64,000 bases of DNA from NCBI RefSeq assembly GCF_006491595.2, contig NZ_VEVQ02000002.1, positions 310,001 to 374,000 on the forward strand, read 5' to 3'. A model generated the notes under the pieces. That model was not told the origin of the DNA. It ran no database searches and saw only the letters and a program-made list of their open reading frames with translations. The first letter of the stretch is position 1. Every line of letters starts with the position of its first letter. Positions 55,123-63,574 of the stretch are shown here, one piece after another. A program made the position numbers and the translations under genes. The stretch is from Flavobacterium jejuense (lineage in GTDB: Bacteria; Bacteroidota; Bacteroidia; Flavobacteriales; Flavobacteriaceae).

Positions 55123-56250
55123 ATGTCAATGAAGAAGAACGATTACACCAGTGGGTTTCAGTTTACCAAATTTGAAGCACCCTTTCAAACTCCTTTTGAG
55201 AAATTATTTCCCATTTTTAAGGAATTAATCACGCATACCTCAGGTGATTTTGATGAAGCCATTGATTGGTTACGCCAATTGGATGTAGAGTACCAATTAA
55301 CCACACCTGAATATACAATTGATGATTTTATTGAAGATTTAAAGAAAAAGGGATACATCAGAGACGAAACAAAACCAGATGGTTCTGGTGGAATGGCAAT
55401 TACTGCAAAAACTGAGAGAGCGATTCGGCAACATGCTTTGGAACAAATTTTTGGTAATCTAAACAAAGCAGGTTCTGGAAATCATAAAACCAAACAATCT
55501 GGAAAAGGTGATGAACAAACAGGTGATTTGAGAGAATTCCAATTTGGAGATTCAGTAGAACAAATTTCTTTAACCGAAAGCCTTAAAAATGCACAAATTA
55601 ACAATGGAGTAGGTGAGTTTATGCTTACCGAAAAAGATTTGGTAGTAGAAGACCATCACCATAAATCCCAAATGAGTACGGTGTTGATGATTGATATTTC
55701 ACACAGCATGATTCTCTACGGAGAAGATCGAATTACTCCAGCCAAAAAAGTAGCCATGGCTTTAGCGGAATTAATCACCACTCGTTATCCAAAAGACACT
55801 TTAGATATTTTAGTTTTTGGTAACGACGCTTGGACCATTAAAATCAAAGATTTACCTTATTTACAAGTCGGACCTTATCATACGAATACGGTTGCTGGTT
55901 TACAATTAGCAATGGATATTTTACGAAGAAAAAGAAACACCAACAAGCAAATTTTCATGATAACAGATGGAAAACCGAGTTGTGTGCGCGAAAAAAATGG
56001 TGAATATTACATGAATAGCAACGGTTTAGACCAATATATAGTTGATAAATGCTATAACCAAGCCGCTCAAGCTAGAAAATTACATATTCCAATTACTACT
56101 TTTATGATTGCCAAAGATCCTTATTTGCAAAAATTTGTCAATTATTTCACAGAAGCCAATCAAGGAAAAGCGTTTTATACTGGTTTAAAAGGATTAGGAG
56201 AAATGATTTTTGAAGATTATGAGAGTAATAGGAAGAAGAAGCTTCGTTGA
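55123..56250 (+). CDS. VWA-domain protein (CoxE/BchD-like partner of an AAA+ ATPase)
   Basis: 375 residues, cytosolic. The C-terminal VWA domain (about 180-360) has an intact metal-ion-dependent adhesion site: DISHS in VLMIDISHSMI, the Thr-containing loop near TNTVAGL, and Asp in ITDGKPSC. The N-terminal 170 residues are helical and variable. Such proteins pair with a MoxR or Mg-chelatase-like ATPase to remodel client proteins; the partner is the next gene, 151 bases downstream. Confidence 0.9.
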   Translation: MSMKKNDYTSGFQFTKFEAPFQTPFEKLFPIFKELITHTSGDFDEAIDWLRQLDVEYQLTTPEYTIDDFIEDLKKKGYIRDETKPDGSGGMAITAKTERAIRQHALEQIFGNLNKAGSGNHKTKQSGKGDEQTGDLREFQFGDSVEQISLTESLKNAQINNGVGEFMLTEKDLVVEDHHHKSQMSTVLMIDISHSMILYGEDRITPAKKVAMALAELITTRYPKDTLDILVFGNDAWTIKIKDLPYLQVGPYHTNTVAGLQLAMDILRRKRNTNKQIFMITDGKPSCVREKNGEYYMNSNGLDQYIVDKCYNQAAQARKLHIPITTFMIAKDPYLQKFVNYFTEANQGKAFYTGLKGLGEMIFEDYESNRKKKLR

Positions 56251-56401
56251 GGAAGTGATTAGTATTTAGTTGTCGGTTTTCAGTTTTCAGTTCGAGCGGA
56301 GTTGCAAATAATAAATTGAAAACCAAAATTTTAAAAATTTTCATAATTTCTTAAATCAGTGTTCCAAAAAGAAGATTAAATAATACAAGATAAAATTACA
56401 T

Positions 56402-57859
56402 ATGAAAGATATAAAAACATTAGGCGAATTAAAAAAATCAGGGTACCAACCTAAAAATATAAAAGACGAATTACGAACGAATTTACGCAACAAAATAAAA
56501 GCAGGTGATACTACTTTTGAAGGCGTTCACGGATTTGAAAACACGGTAATTCCTGAATTAGAAAGAGCTATTTTATCGCGTCATAATATTAATTTACTAG
56601 GACTTCGTGGTCAAGCCAAAACCAGACTAGCTCGTAAAATGATTGAATTGCTAGATGAATATATTCCAGTTGTGGAAGGTTCGGAAATTAATGATGATCC
56701 ATTAAATCCTATTTCTCGTTTTGCCAAAGAATTGATTGCAGAAAAAGGGGATAAAACTCCTATAACTTGGTTGCACAGAAGTGAACGTTTTTATGAAAAA
56801 TTAGCTACACCTGATGTAACTGTTGCCGATTTAATTGGTGATGTTGATCCTATAAAAGCAGCCAATCTAAAATTAAATTATGCTGATGAAAGAGTGATTC
56901 ATTTTGGAATGATTCCTCGGGCGCATCGATGTATTTTTGTCATCAATGAATTACCCGATTTACAAGCACGTATTCAAGTAGCATTATTTAATATTTTACA
57001 AGAAGGTGACATTCAAATTAGAGGTTTTAAATTGCGTTTGCCAATAGATGTGCAGTTCATTTTTACAGCCAATCCTGAAGATTATACCAATAGAGGAAGT
57101 ATTGTAACTCCTTTGAAAGATAGAATTGGTTCCCAAATTTTAACACATTATCCTGAAAATATTCAAATTGCAAGAACAATTACAGAACAAGAAGCTAAAT
57201 TTGATAGAGACCAAAGTGAAACAGTTTATGTACCTAGTTTAGCAAAAGACGTTCTGGAACAAATTGTATTCGAAGCTAGAGAAAGTGAATTTGTAGATGT
57301 TAAAAGTGGTGTTTCTGCCCGATTAAGTATTACTGCTTACGAAAATTTAATTTCAACAGCTGAAAGAAGAGCTTTATTAGCAGGTGAAGATAAAACAACG
57401 GTTCGATTATCAGATTTTATGGGAATTATTCCAGCAATTACGGGGAAAGTTGAATTGGTGTACGAAGGAGAACAAGAAGGTGCTGCAACGGTGGCTCAAT
57501 ATTTAATTGGTGATGCTATTAAAACTTTGTTCTCCAATTATTTTCCAAAAATTGAAAAATTAGAACGTGAAAGAGAGAAAAATGCTTATACGGAATTATT
57601 AGAATGGTTCTTTGCTGAAAGTGGTTTTGAATTACTAGATAATTTTACCAATAAAGAATATCAAAAGACTTTAGATGAAGTAAAACCGTTAGAAGATATC
57701 ATTCAAAAGTACCAACCTGAATTTGCAAAAGAAGACAAGAATTTCTTAAAAGAATTTTTACTTTGGGGTTTAGTCGAACACGAAAAATTATCTAAAAATC
57801 GTTTGCAAAAAGGCTATCAATACAAAGATTTATATAGTAATTTTATTAGTAAACTATGA
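56402..57859 (+). CDS. MoxR/Mg-chelatase-like AAA+ ATPase
   Basis: 485 residues. Walker A is GLRGQAKT (Ala before the Lys, as is normal in MoxR-type ATPases), the Walker B region reads IFVINELPDL with Asn in place of the usual Asp, and sensor 1 is FTANPEDYTNRG. The arginine-finger region follows at PLKDRIGSQILTHYP, with a helical lid and a C-terminal helical extension. Likely assembles as a ring and works with the VWA protein as a chaperone or metal-insertion machine; Mg-chelatase proper is unlikely since no chlorophyll genes are seen. Confidence 0.9.
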   Translation: MKDIKTLGELKKSGYQPKNIKDELRTNLRNKIKAGDTTFEGVHGFENTVIPELERAILSRHNINLLGLRGQAKTRLARKMIELLDEYIPVVEGSEINDDPLNPISRFAKELIAEKGDKTPITWLHRSERFYEKLATPDVTVADLIGDVDPIKAANLKLNYADERVIHFGMIPRAHRCIFVINELPDLQARIQVALFNILQEGDIQIRGFKLRLPIDVQFIFTANPEDYTNRGSIVTPLKDRIGSQILTHYPENIQIARTITEQEAKFDRDQSETVYVPSLAKDVLEQIVFEARESEFVDVKSGVSARLSITAYENLISTAERRALLAGEDKTTVRLSDFMGIIPAITGKVELVYEGEQEGAATVAQYLIGDAIKTLFSNYFPKIEKLEREREKNAYTELLEWFFAESGFELLDNFTNKEYQKTLDEVKPLEDIIQKYQPEFAKEDKNFLKEFLLWGLVEHEKLSKNRLQKGYQYKDLYSNFISKL

Positions 57860-57884
57860 TAAAAGTTTAGTTGTAAAATAATAT

Positions 57885-57918
57885 AAAAGGGTAGTCTAAA
57901 ATTTGTACTACCCTTTTT
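57885..57918. terminator. Bidirectional terminator
   Basis: AAAAGGGTAGT pairs with ACTACCCTTTTT; A run and T run flank the stem. It separates convergent genes ending at 57859 and 57936. Confidence 0.88.
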
Positions 57919-57935
57919 GTTTTACTTGAAAATTA

Positions 57936-58865
57936 TTAATTTACATAATAAGCAGCAACTCTTATTTCATGTGCCGATTTTTCATTTATAGAAACAGTAT
58001 ATTTTTGGCTTCCATTTTGAAAATCCCAAAAATAGGATGAAGCTGGTATTGCCCAAAAATAATGACCATTCACTCTTTTTCCATAATCTGCTCCTACATA
58101 ACCTCTAAAGTTCACAGGAACTGACCAAGTACTATTTAAGGGTCTCCATCTTTCTTCTAAAACAAATCGAACGCTTTGACCAGGAGCAACATTAATATTT
58201 GGTGTTCTATAATTCTCTGTAAATGTGGTGCTCTTTGATTCACCACCACCAGCAGTAGTAGATAAACTTACTTCAACACTTCCTTCCGTGACAAATGGAA
58301 TGCCAACTTTGCCAGCAATCTTTAATCCAGCTGTTGCAGATACATTCCAATTAGAAGTAACAGTTCTTATACTAGAATATAAAACAAAACCACCAAGATT
58401 TTGTGTAGTATTTGTATAGTTAGTTTCCACTCTAGCGGCATATCCACTTACTTGTTGCCAATTTGTATAAGGTCCTGCTGCACCAGAATAACCATTACCT
58501 ACAAACCTACGTTCAGTAACCCAATTTTGTCCTTGATTAGGATTTGTTCCACTTCCTAGTTTTACATCATTAACACTTACGTTTTTAGGAACATCATTTA
58601 TACTAATTCGATCATTAAATCTTTGCTTAGCAAAACTTTCATTGAGAAATTGTCCTAAATTAGATAAGTCATTTCGTGTAACCACAGTCCAATCAGAATA
58701 AGCAGTTTTAGAAACTGTAGCAACCTCATTTGCCTTTCTTCTAGAAATGTAGGTTTCGCTTACAGCAGAAGGGCTTGTTTGTGCATTTTCTAAATCTTCA
58801 TTTTTTTCACAACTTACTATAAGAATAGAAGTAATTCCAAAGAACAATAATTTAATTTTTTTCAT
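57936..58865 (-). CDS. Lipoprotein with aerolysin/ETX-MTX2-like pore-forming fold (predicted)
   Basis: 309 residues from the ATG at 58865 (the longer frame to 59000 would bury the signal peptide). The lipoprotein signal is KLLFFGITSILIVSC, Cys near 19. The mature part has a receptor-like N-terminal region, then alternating Ser/Thr-rich strands: SNWNVSATAGLKIAGKVG, EVSLSTTAGGGESKSTTFTE, then INVAPGQSVRFVLEERWR and an aromatic C-terminus. This order (amphipathic Ser/Thr insertion hairpin followed by a VPP-like strand) is typical of the aerolysin/ETX-MTX2 family. The assignment is by eye; cell-surface toxin, immunity or adhesin roles are all possible. Confidence 0.6.
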   Translation of the reverse strand: MKKIKLLFFGITSILIVSCEKNEDLENAQTSPSAVSETYISRRKANEVATVSKTAYSDWTVVTRNDLSNLGQFLNESFAKQRFNDRISINDVPKNVSVNDVKLGSGTNPNQGQNWVTERRFVGNGYSGAAGPYTNWQQVSGYAARVETNYTNTTQNLGGFVLYSSIRTVTSNWNVSATAGLKIAGKVGIPFVTEGSVEVSLSTTAGGGESKSTTFTENYRTPNINVAPGQSVRFVLEERWRPLNSTWSVPVNFRGYVGADYGKRVNGHYFWAIPASSYFWDFQNGSQKYTVSINEKSAHEIRVAAYYVN

Positions 58866-59152
58866 GATTAATTTGTTTGTATTTGTTAGCCAAAATAATT
58901 TTATTTTTAGGAATAGTAGTATACAAAATCTATACATTTTGTTAAACTTTTTAGGTAATATTAAATGATTTTTATACTGATTTTGAGTAATGAATTTCAA
59001 ATTATTTGAGTCATTTTATTCTATAGATACTATTTATAATAAAAACTAATTTTTAATTATTTTTTCAAATAAATAGATGCTTTTAGTTATCTCTTGTAGA
59101 TTATATAAAAGAATTTAATAAAATTAATAGATATGTTTTCAATTCATTTTAT
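58866..59152. other. Divergent intergenic region, very AT-rich
   Basis: Lies between the minus-strand lipoprotein gene and the plus-strand methyltransferase gene. It must carry both promoters; only the methyltransferase -7 box could be identified. No ORF or repeat of note. Confidence 0.4.
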
Positions 59153-59160
59153 TATTTTTG
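59153..59160 (+). promoter_or_regulatory. -7 box of the methyltransferase gene
   Basis: TATTTTTG fits TAnnTTTG, 18 bases before ATG 59179, and rules out the in-frame upstream start at 59158. Confidence 0.6.
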
Positions 59161-59178
59161 GGTAACAACAAAGGAAAC

Positions 59179-60783
59179 ATGACTGATAAAAAAGAATACC
59201 GCCAAAGAATTTTTCAACACTTAGACGGATTGGTAACAGCTCCTTCAGCTTTTACATTATTTAAAAAGAATATTTGTTCTTATATTCTAGACACACAGCA
59301 TGTAACTTTATCTGAACTTTCCAAACAATTCAAAACCAATGAAGGCTATTTAAACATTGCTTTACGAACACTTGCTTCTCAAGGTTTCTTAGAATATAAA
59401 GTTGATAATGTAACTAATGTCGTTACTGTCGAAACAAATGAGAAATCAGCTTATGCTTTTTCATTATTCCCATTATATGAAGATGTGGTTCGATTATTAG
59501 AAGAAACCCAACTTTTTACTTCCGTAAGAATCGCTACAGATTTTATAACCGAATTGAGTGCTATTTTTTCAAAATACAAAAACAATTTTGGAATTACTTT
59601 TTCTAGTAATGAAACAGAAAGAAGTATTCAACAACAAATTTTAGTACATATTGAAGGCTTTTTGGTTGGTCCAATTGTAGTCAGTTTGGGTATGACTGGT
59701 ATGTTTCATAAATATTTTATGGAAATTTCCTTTCGAGCTGAGGAGTTTCATAGAGAACCGCAAGTTTTTAAAGTGATTCTAGATTTTTTTACTTTTTTAG
59801 GTTGGTTCACTGAAAAAAATGGCAATTATCAATTTACCGATGTCGGTTTGTTTTTTGCAAAAAGAGCTACAGCTTATGGGGTTACAGTTTCTTACTTGCC
59901 TTTATTTAAAAATTTAGAAACCTTATTATTTGGTAACCCAAATTCCTTACGTGATATTGCAAAACATGAGGATGAAATTCACGTCAATAGAGAAATGAAC
60001 GTTTGGGGAAGTGGTGGTGCTCATGCAACTTATTTTAAAGTGATAGATGATATCATTATAGAATTGTTTAATAAGCCTATTAATGAACAACCGAAAGGAA
60101 TTTTAGATATGGGTTGTGGAAATGGTGCTTTTTTACAGCATATTTTTGAAGTAATTGAAAGACAGACTTTAAGAGGGAAAATATTAGAAGACCATCCTTT
60201 GTTTTTGGTGGGTGCCGATTATAATCAAGCGGCTTTAAAAGTTACTAGAGCGAATTTAATCAAAGCGGATATTTGGGCAAAAGTAATTTGGGGCGATATT
60301 GGAAGACCAGATTTGTTAGCGAATGACTTAGCTGAAAACTACAATATTGACTTAAAAGATTTACTAAACGTAAGAACTTTTTTAGATCATAATAGAATTT
60401 GGGAAGAACCTCAAAGAATTAAAGAAGATCGCATTAGTGTTTCTACAGGAGCATTTGCACATAGAGGAGAGCGAATTTCAAACAATAGAGTAGAAGACAA
60501 TTTGTTACAACATCTTACAAAATGGAGTCCTTATGTTCAAAAATATGGCTTACTTATTATTGAATTGCATACGGTTTCTCCAAAATTAACCGCTGCTAAT
60601 TTAGGAAAAACTGCTGCTACAGCTTATGATGCTACTCATGGTTTTTCAGACCAATTTATTGTTGAAATAGATGTGTTACATAATGTAGCAGCTGAAGCGG
60701 GTTTATTTCCTGATCCTGTTTATTTTAAAAAGTTTCCAGATACAGCTTACGCAATAGTAAGTATTAATTTACTAAAAGGTTAA
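59179..60783 (+). CDS. Class I SAM-dependent methyltransferase with N-terminal helical domains
   Basis: 534 residues. The C-terminal Rossmann methyltransferase begins at ILDMGCGNGAFLQHIF (SAM motif I, near 310), with motif NVRTFLDHNRIW further on. The 300 N-terminal residues hold winged-helix-like modules (LSELSKQFKTNEGYLNIALRTLASQGFLEY and VILDFFTFLGWFTEKNGNYQFT). This layout recalls the polyketide-associated AprA/MT2-like methyltransferases, in which an xRxFLDHxR motif is common. The substrate is unknown and no polyketide genes lie nearby. Confidence 0.82.
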   Translation: MTDKKEYRQRIFQHLDGLVTAPSAFTLFKKNICSYILDTQHVTLSELSKQFKTNEGYLNIALRTLASQGFLEYKVDNVTNVVTVETNEKSAYAFSLFPLYEDVVRLLEETQLFTSVRIATDFITELSAIFSKYKNNFGITFSSNETERSIQQQILVHIEGFLVGPIVVSLGMTGMFHKYFMEISFRAEEFHREPQVFKVILDFFTFLGWFTEKNGNYQFTDVGLFFAKRATAYGVTVSYLPLFKNLETLLFGNPNSLRDIAKHEDEIHVNREMNVWGSGGAHATYFKVIDDIIIELFNKPINEQPKGILDMGCGNGAFLQHIFEVIERQTLRGKILEDHPLFLVGADYNQAALKVTRANLIKADIWAKVIWGDIGRPDLLANDLAENYNIDLKDLLNVRTFLDHNRIWEEPQRIKEDRISVSTGAFAHRGERISNNRVEDNLLQHLTKWSPYVQKYGLLIIELHTVSPKLTAANLGKTAATAYDATHGFSDQFIVEIDVLHNVAAEAGLFPDPVYFKKFPDTAYAIVSINLLKG

Positions 60784-60818
60784 TCTCATTATATCAAAAA
60801 ATTATCAAATATTTCCCA

Positions 60819-61187
60819 ATGGATATCAATTGCTATTGTAAATCGGGTTTGTTATTTGCAGCTTGCTGTGAGCCTTTCCTTTTTAAAAATAAAAATCCAA
60901 TTATTGCACTAGAATTAATGCGTTCAAGATATACTGCTTATGTACTTCATAATGCAGATTATTTAATACAAACCACACATGTTTCACAACGAAAACAGTA
61001 TTCGAAGAAAGAAATTTTAAATTGGGCAAAAGCCAATACTTGGTTAAAGTTGGAGATTATTCAGGCAAAAGACGCAATAGTTGAATTCAAAGCTTATTAT
61101 TTGGATGAAAAATTACAAGCGCATGTGCATCATGAAAAATCTACTTTTAAGTTAGAAAAAGGAATTTGGTATTATTTAGATGGATAA
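60819..61187 (+). CDS. YchJ-family protein
   Basis: 122 residues. The N-terminal Cys-rich motif CYCKSGLLFAACCEPF is the SEC-C-like zinc motif of YchJ, followed by an NTF2-like alpha-beta domain (PIIALELMRSRYTAYVLHNADYLIQTTH...). Function of the family is unclear. 36 bases downstream of the methyltransferase gene, probably co-transcribed. Confidence 0.9.
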   Translation: MDINCYCKSGLLFAACCEPFLFKNKNPIIALELMRSRYTAYVLHNADYLIQTTHVSQRKQYSKKEILNWAKANTWLKLEIIQAKDAIVEFKAYYLDEKLQAHVHHEKSTFKLEKGIWYYLDG

Positions 61188-61207
61188 TTTTATTAAAACT
61201 TACGATT

Positions 61208-61375
61208 AATTTTTCTTTTAGGAGCACCAAAGCAGTACTTCGTTAGAAAAACACACCCGCTATCCGTTATATCTTTTCTTTTTTCTCTAAAAAAGAAAAG
61301 GATGTCACTGCTATCGGGGCTACAAAAGACGTTTCATTTTCAAAACTCCTTTTCAAATGGTGTTTAGAAATTAAA
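61208..61375. repeat. Dispersed intergenic repeat, copy 2
   Basis: Same order of blocks as 25571-25730: TTCTTTTAGGAGCACC, ACACACCCGCTATCCGTTAT, hairpin ATCTTTTCTTTTTT...AAAAGAAAAGGAT, TATCGGGGCTAC, then ACGTTTC and TCAAAACTCC. It follows ychJ, and its 3' end reaches the stop codon of the convergent gene. Confidence 0.85.
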
Positions 61376-62417
61376 ATTTCAAAATAACATCATAATACTG
61401 ATGGTGCTTTTTAAATTCTTTCAATCCATCTTTAAAACTCAAATAAGGGTTGTTGTATTCTTCATGGCTAATTTTACTAATTTCATACATATAATGAAAA
61501 TGTCTTGTTAATTCTTTCCAACCATAAAGTAAAGAATGTTTCGGGTCATAGATGTGTGTAGGTTCACTCAAAGCACCATTGATTTCAATGATTTCAAAAT
61601 TCCTTCCTTCAGCTAAAGCCTCATAACTTTCAAACATAATGTCCATTCGGCCAAAATAAAAACCATCAATTTCCTGACAAATTTGATTAAATGTCTCTGT
61701 TAATTGAGGAGTAATGTAATGGCTAGTGTCTATAAACTTAGAACCTCGGCAATGATTTCCATAAGGAACAAGATTCAATTGTTCTCCTTCTTTTAAAACC
61801 TGATATATTTTTTCTTTCAATTCTGTTTTTAAAACAGGTATTTGAAAAGCAAAACGAGGATTTTTTAATAATAATTCTTCCATAGTACTTTTTCCATCAC
61901 CAGTTATAATTAAAAATTCTTTTTCAACTATACCTGTTATAGTACCTTCTTTTTGATTTGGATAACGAACATAAAATAAACCTATTTCTTTGGAGTAGGG
62001 AATAAGGTTTTGGATTAAATAATTAAAATTAGCTCTATTGTGATAAGCTTTTAATTCTTCCTTATTAATTATTTTTTTTACTGCAGTTCCTCTTAAACCT
62101 ACATCTGGTTTTGCAATTAAAGGGAAAATAATATTTTCCAAGTGACACTTTTCGAGAATTGTATTTACAGTATCAGATTTGGAAATTAGTATGGTTTTTG
62201 GGTAATATTTTTGAGGAATTAAGTCATAAATTTCCTTTTTGGATTCCATTAAAAAACCTCCATTTCGGATAGTTGGATTGGAGGCATTAAAATAAAAAAA
62301 AGATTTTGTACGCAAAACATAATACAAATACTGAAAATATATTGGGAAATATACAATTTGATAAGGCCAATATTCCCAATTTGTTATTTTATGATAGGCT
62401 AGTTTTATACTATTCAT
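61371..62417 (-). CDS. ATP-grasp-like ligase, specificity unknown
   Basis: 348 residues. ATP-grasp features: IIFPLIAKPDVGLRGTAVKKI (Lys and Gly-rich loop), LIQNLIPYSKEIGLFYVRY (Glu), FYFGRMDIMFESYE and FEIIEINGALSEPTHIYDP (metal-binding Glu-x-Asn). An N-terminal hydrophobic stretch (YQIVYFPIYFQYLYYVL) suggests membrane association. Similar to D-Ala-D-Ala-ligase-like enzymes but the substrate is unclear. Overlaps the start-side gene NRDE by 8 bases. Confidence 0.78.
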   Translation of the reverse strand: MNSIKLAYHKITNWEYWPYQIVYFPIYFQYLYYVLRTKSFFYFNASNPTIRNGGFLMESKKEIYDLIPQKYYPKTILISKSDTVNTILEKCHLENIIFPLIAKPDVGLRGTAVKKIINKEELKAYHNRANFNYLIQNLIPYSKEIGLFYVRYPNQKEGTITGIVEKEFLIITGDGKSTMEELLLKNPRFAFQIPVLKTELKEKIYQVLKEGEQLNLVPYGNHCRGSKFIDTSHYITPQLTETFNQICQEIDGFYFGRMDIMFESYEALAEGRNFEIIEINGALSEPTHIYDPKHSLLYGWKELTRHFHYMYEISKISHEEYNNPYLSFKDGLKEFKKHHQYYDVILKF

Positions 62418-63090
62418 TTGCTAGTAAATCTATGTATTTTATTTTTGAAACTCCATTAGAAGTAATCATTTGGGTGATACTAACGGTTTTTAAAATGTTG
62501 TTACGGTTAATTTGTAAACCAAAATCGGAATTTTCATTCTCTGTAAATTGATGAAAATCCATTAATTGATCTGCTGAAAGTATTTTTGTATCCTCAATAA
62601 ATTGAGAAAACCATTCCTCTCTTTGTTTTCTAATTTCTTTTGAATATAGTGTAGAAGAAGACCATATATGTGGTACTTTTATATCTAATTCTTTGGTGCT
62701 TTTAACTGCTTCATTCCACTGTAATTGATACAATTTATGGTTTACATAAAGAATAATTGTGAAAGGTTCTATATTATTCAATTCAATAATACTCCATGTT
62801 GTTAAAACATCTGGAGAAGCAATTAAATCAAGAACAATTAACCCTCTACTTTTTCTATAATTAGTTTTAGGAATATGTTTTTCTGCAGCTCCATTTAGTA
62901 AAACTAATGTAGCTTCTGTAGATTGAGCAAACCAAGTACCTCCAGCTTTTTTATCTTTAGGAAAAGTAATGATTTTATTATTGACACTATATTCCTTAGG
63001 AGGAATAGCTTTTGGTCTAGCTATTTGTTCGTCTCTATTAGAAGTAATACAAAAGCCATTAGATAAAGGCACATAAGTTACTGTACACAT
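62410..63090 (-). CDS. NRDE/TANGO2-family protein
   Basis: 226 residues. It begins MCTVTYVPLSNGFCITSNRDE, with Cys2 after Met as the potential N-terminal nucleophile and the NRDE motif that defines the family; GGTWFAQ and LLNGA follow. The family is implicated in heme or lipid handling in eukaryotes; the bacterial role is unknown. Overlaps both neighbours (8 and 13 bases), so the run is translated as one operon. Confidence 0.92.
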   Translation of the reverse strand: MCTVTYVPLSNGFCITSNRDEQIARPKAIPPKEYSVNNKIITFPKDKKAGGTWFAQSTEATLVLLNGAAEKHIPKTNYRKSRGLIVLDLIASPDVLTTWSIIELNNIEPFTIILYVNHKLYQLQWNEAVKSTKELDIKVPHIWSSSTLYSKEIRKQREEWFSQFIEDTKILSADQLMDFHQFTENENSDFGLQINRNNILKTVSITQMITSNGVSKIKYIDLLANE

Positions 63091-63566
63091 TTTGATTTAA
63101 ATTCTATAGTAGATTTAGCAATTCCAAAATTTTCAGGAAGACAAATATCCTGATATTTTAAAACAGCTACTTTTATTAAAGCTTGATGATGGATACTGTG
63201 TTCCAAATTGTAAAGTAATTCTCTAAAATAATTAGTTTGAATTGTAAAGTTAGTTTTTTGCACACCATCTTCTAATTGCAATTCTTTATTTGGAAGATCA
63301 ATTTTTGCTAAAATAGATTCGATTGCTAAAATAGCTTCATTAATTGAAGTTTGGATGACTATATTTCTTTTGCGTTTATCATAATTAATAATTCCTGAGT
63401 CATAATGTTCAATTAAAGACTGATATAATTCTATGATATGACGTATATGTTCACCAATAGTTGCATTACTTAATTCTGGATTGCAAAAGGTGTATTTTTT
63501 AGAGTCTAATTGATTCAATAACATTATTGTTTCTAAAAAATTCTTTTGTATGGCAGTTATAAGCAT
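63078..63566 (-). CDS. DinB-family four-helix-bundle protein
   Basis: 162 residues. The DinB/YfiT-type metal site is suggested by GEHIRHI (His 40 and 43) and LEHSIHHQA in the last helix. Such proteins include thiol transferases of the bacillithiol type and detoxifying enzymes. It overlaps the NRDE gene by 13 bases and lies 8 bases after the msrB gene. Confidence 0.85.
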   Translation of the reverse strand: MLITAIQKNFLETIMLLNQLDSKKYTFCNPELSNATIGEHIRHIIELYQSLIEHYDSGIINYDKRKRNIVIQTSINEAILAIESILAKIDLPNKELQLEDGVQKTNFTIQTNYFRELLYNLEHSIHHQALIKVAVLKYQDICLPENFGIAKSTIEFKSKCVQ

Positions 63567-63574
63567 ATAGAGTA

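Noticed and set aside
56402..57859. Mg-chelatase for chlorophyll or cobalamin synthesis
   Set aside because: No BchH/CobN-like large subunit or tetrapyrrole genes are nearby; the general MoxR/VWA chaperone reading fits better.
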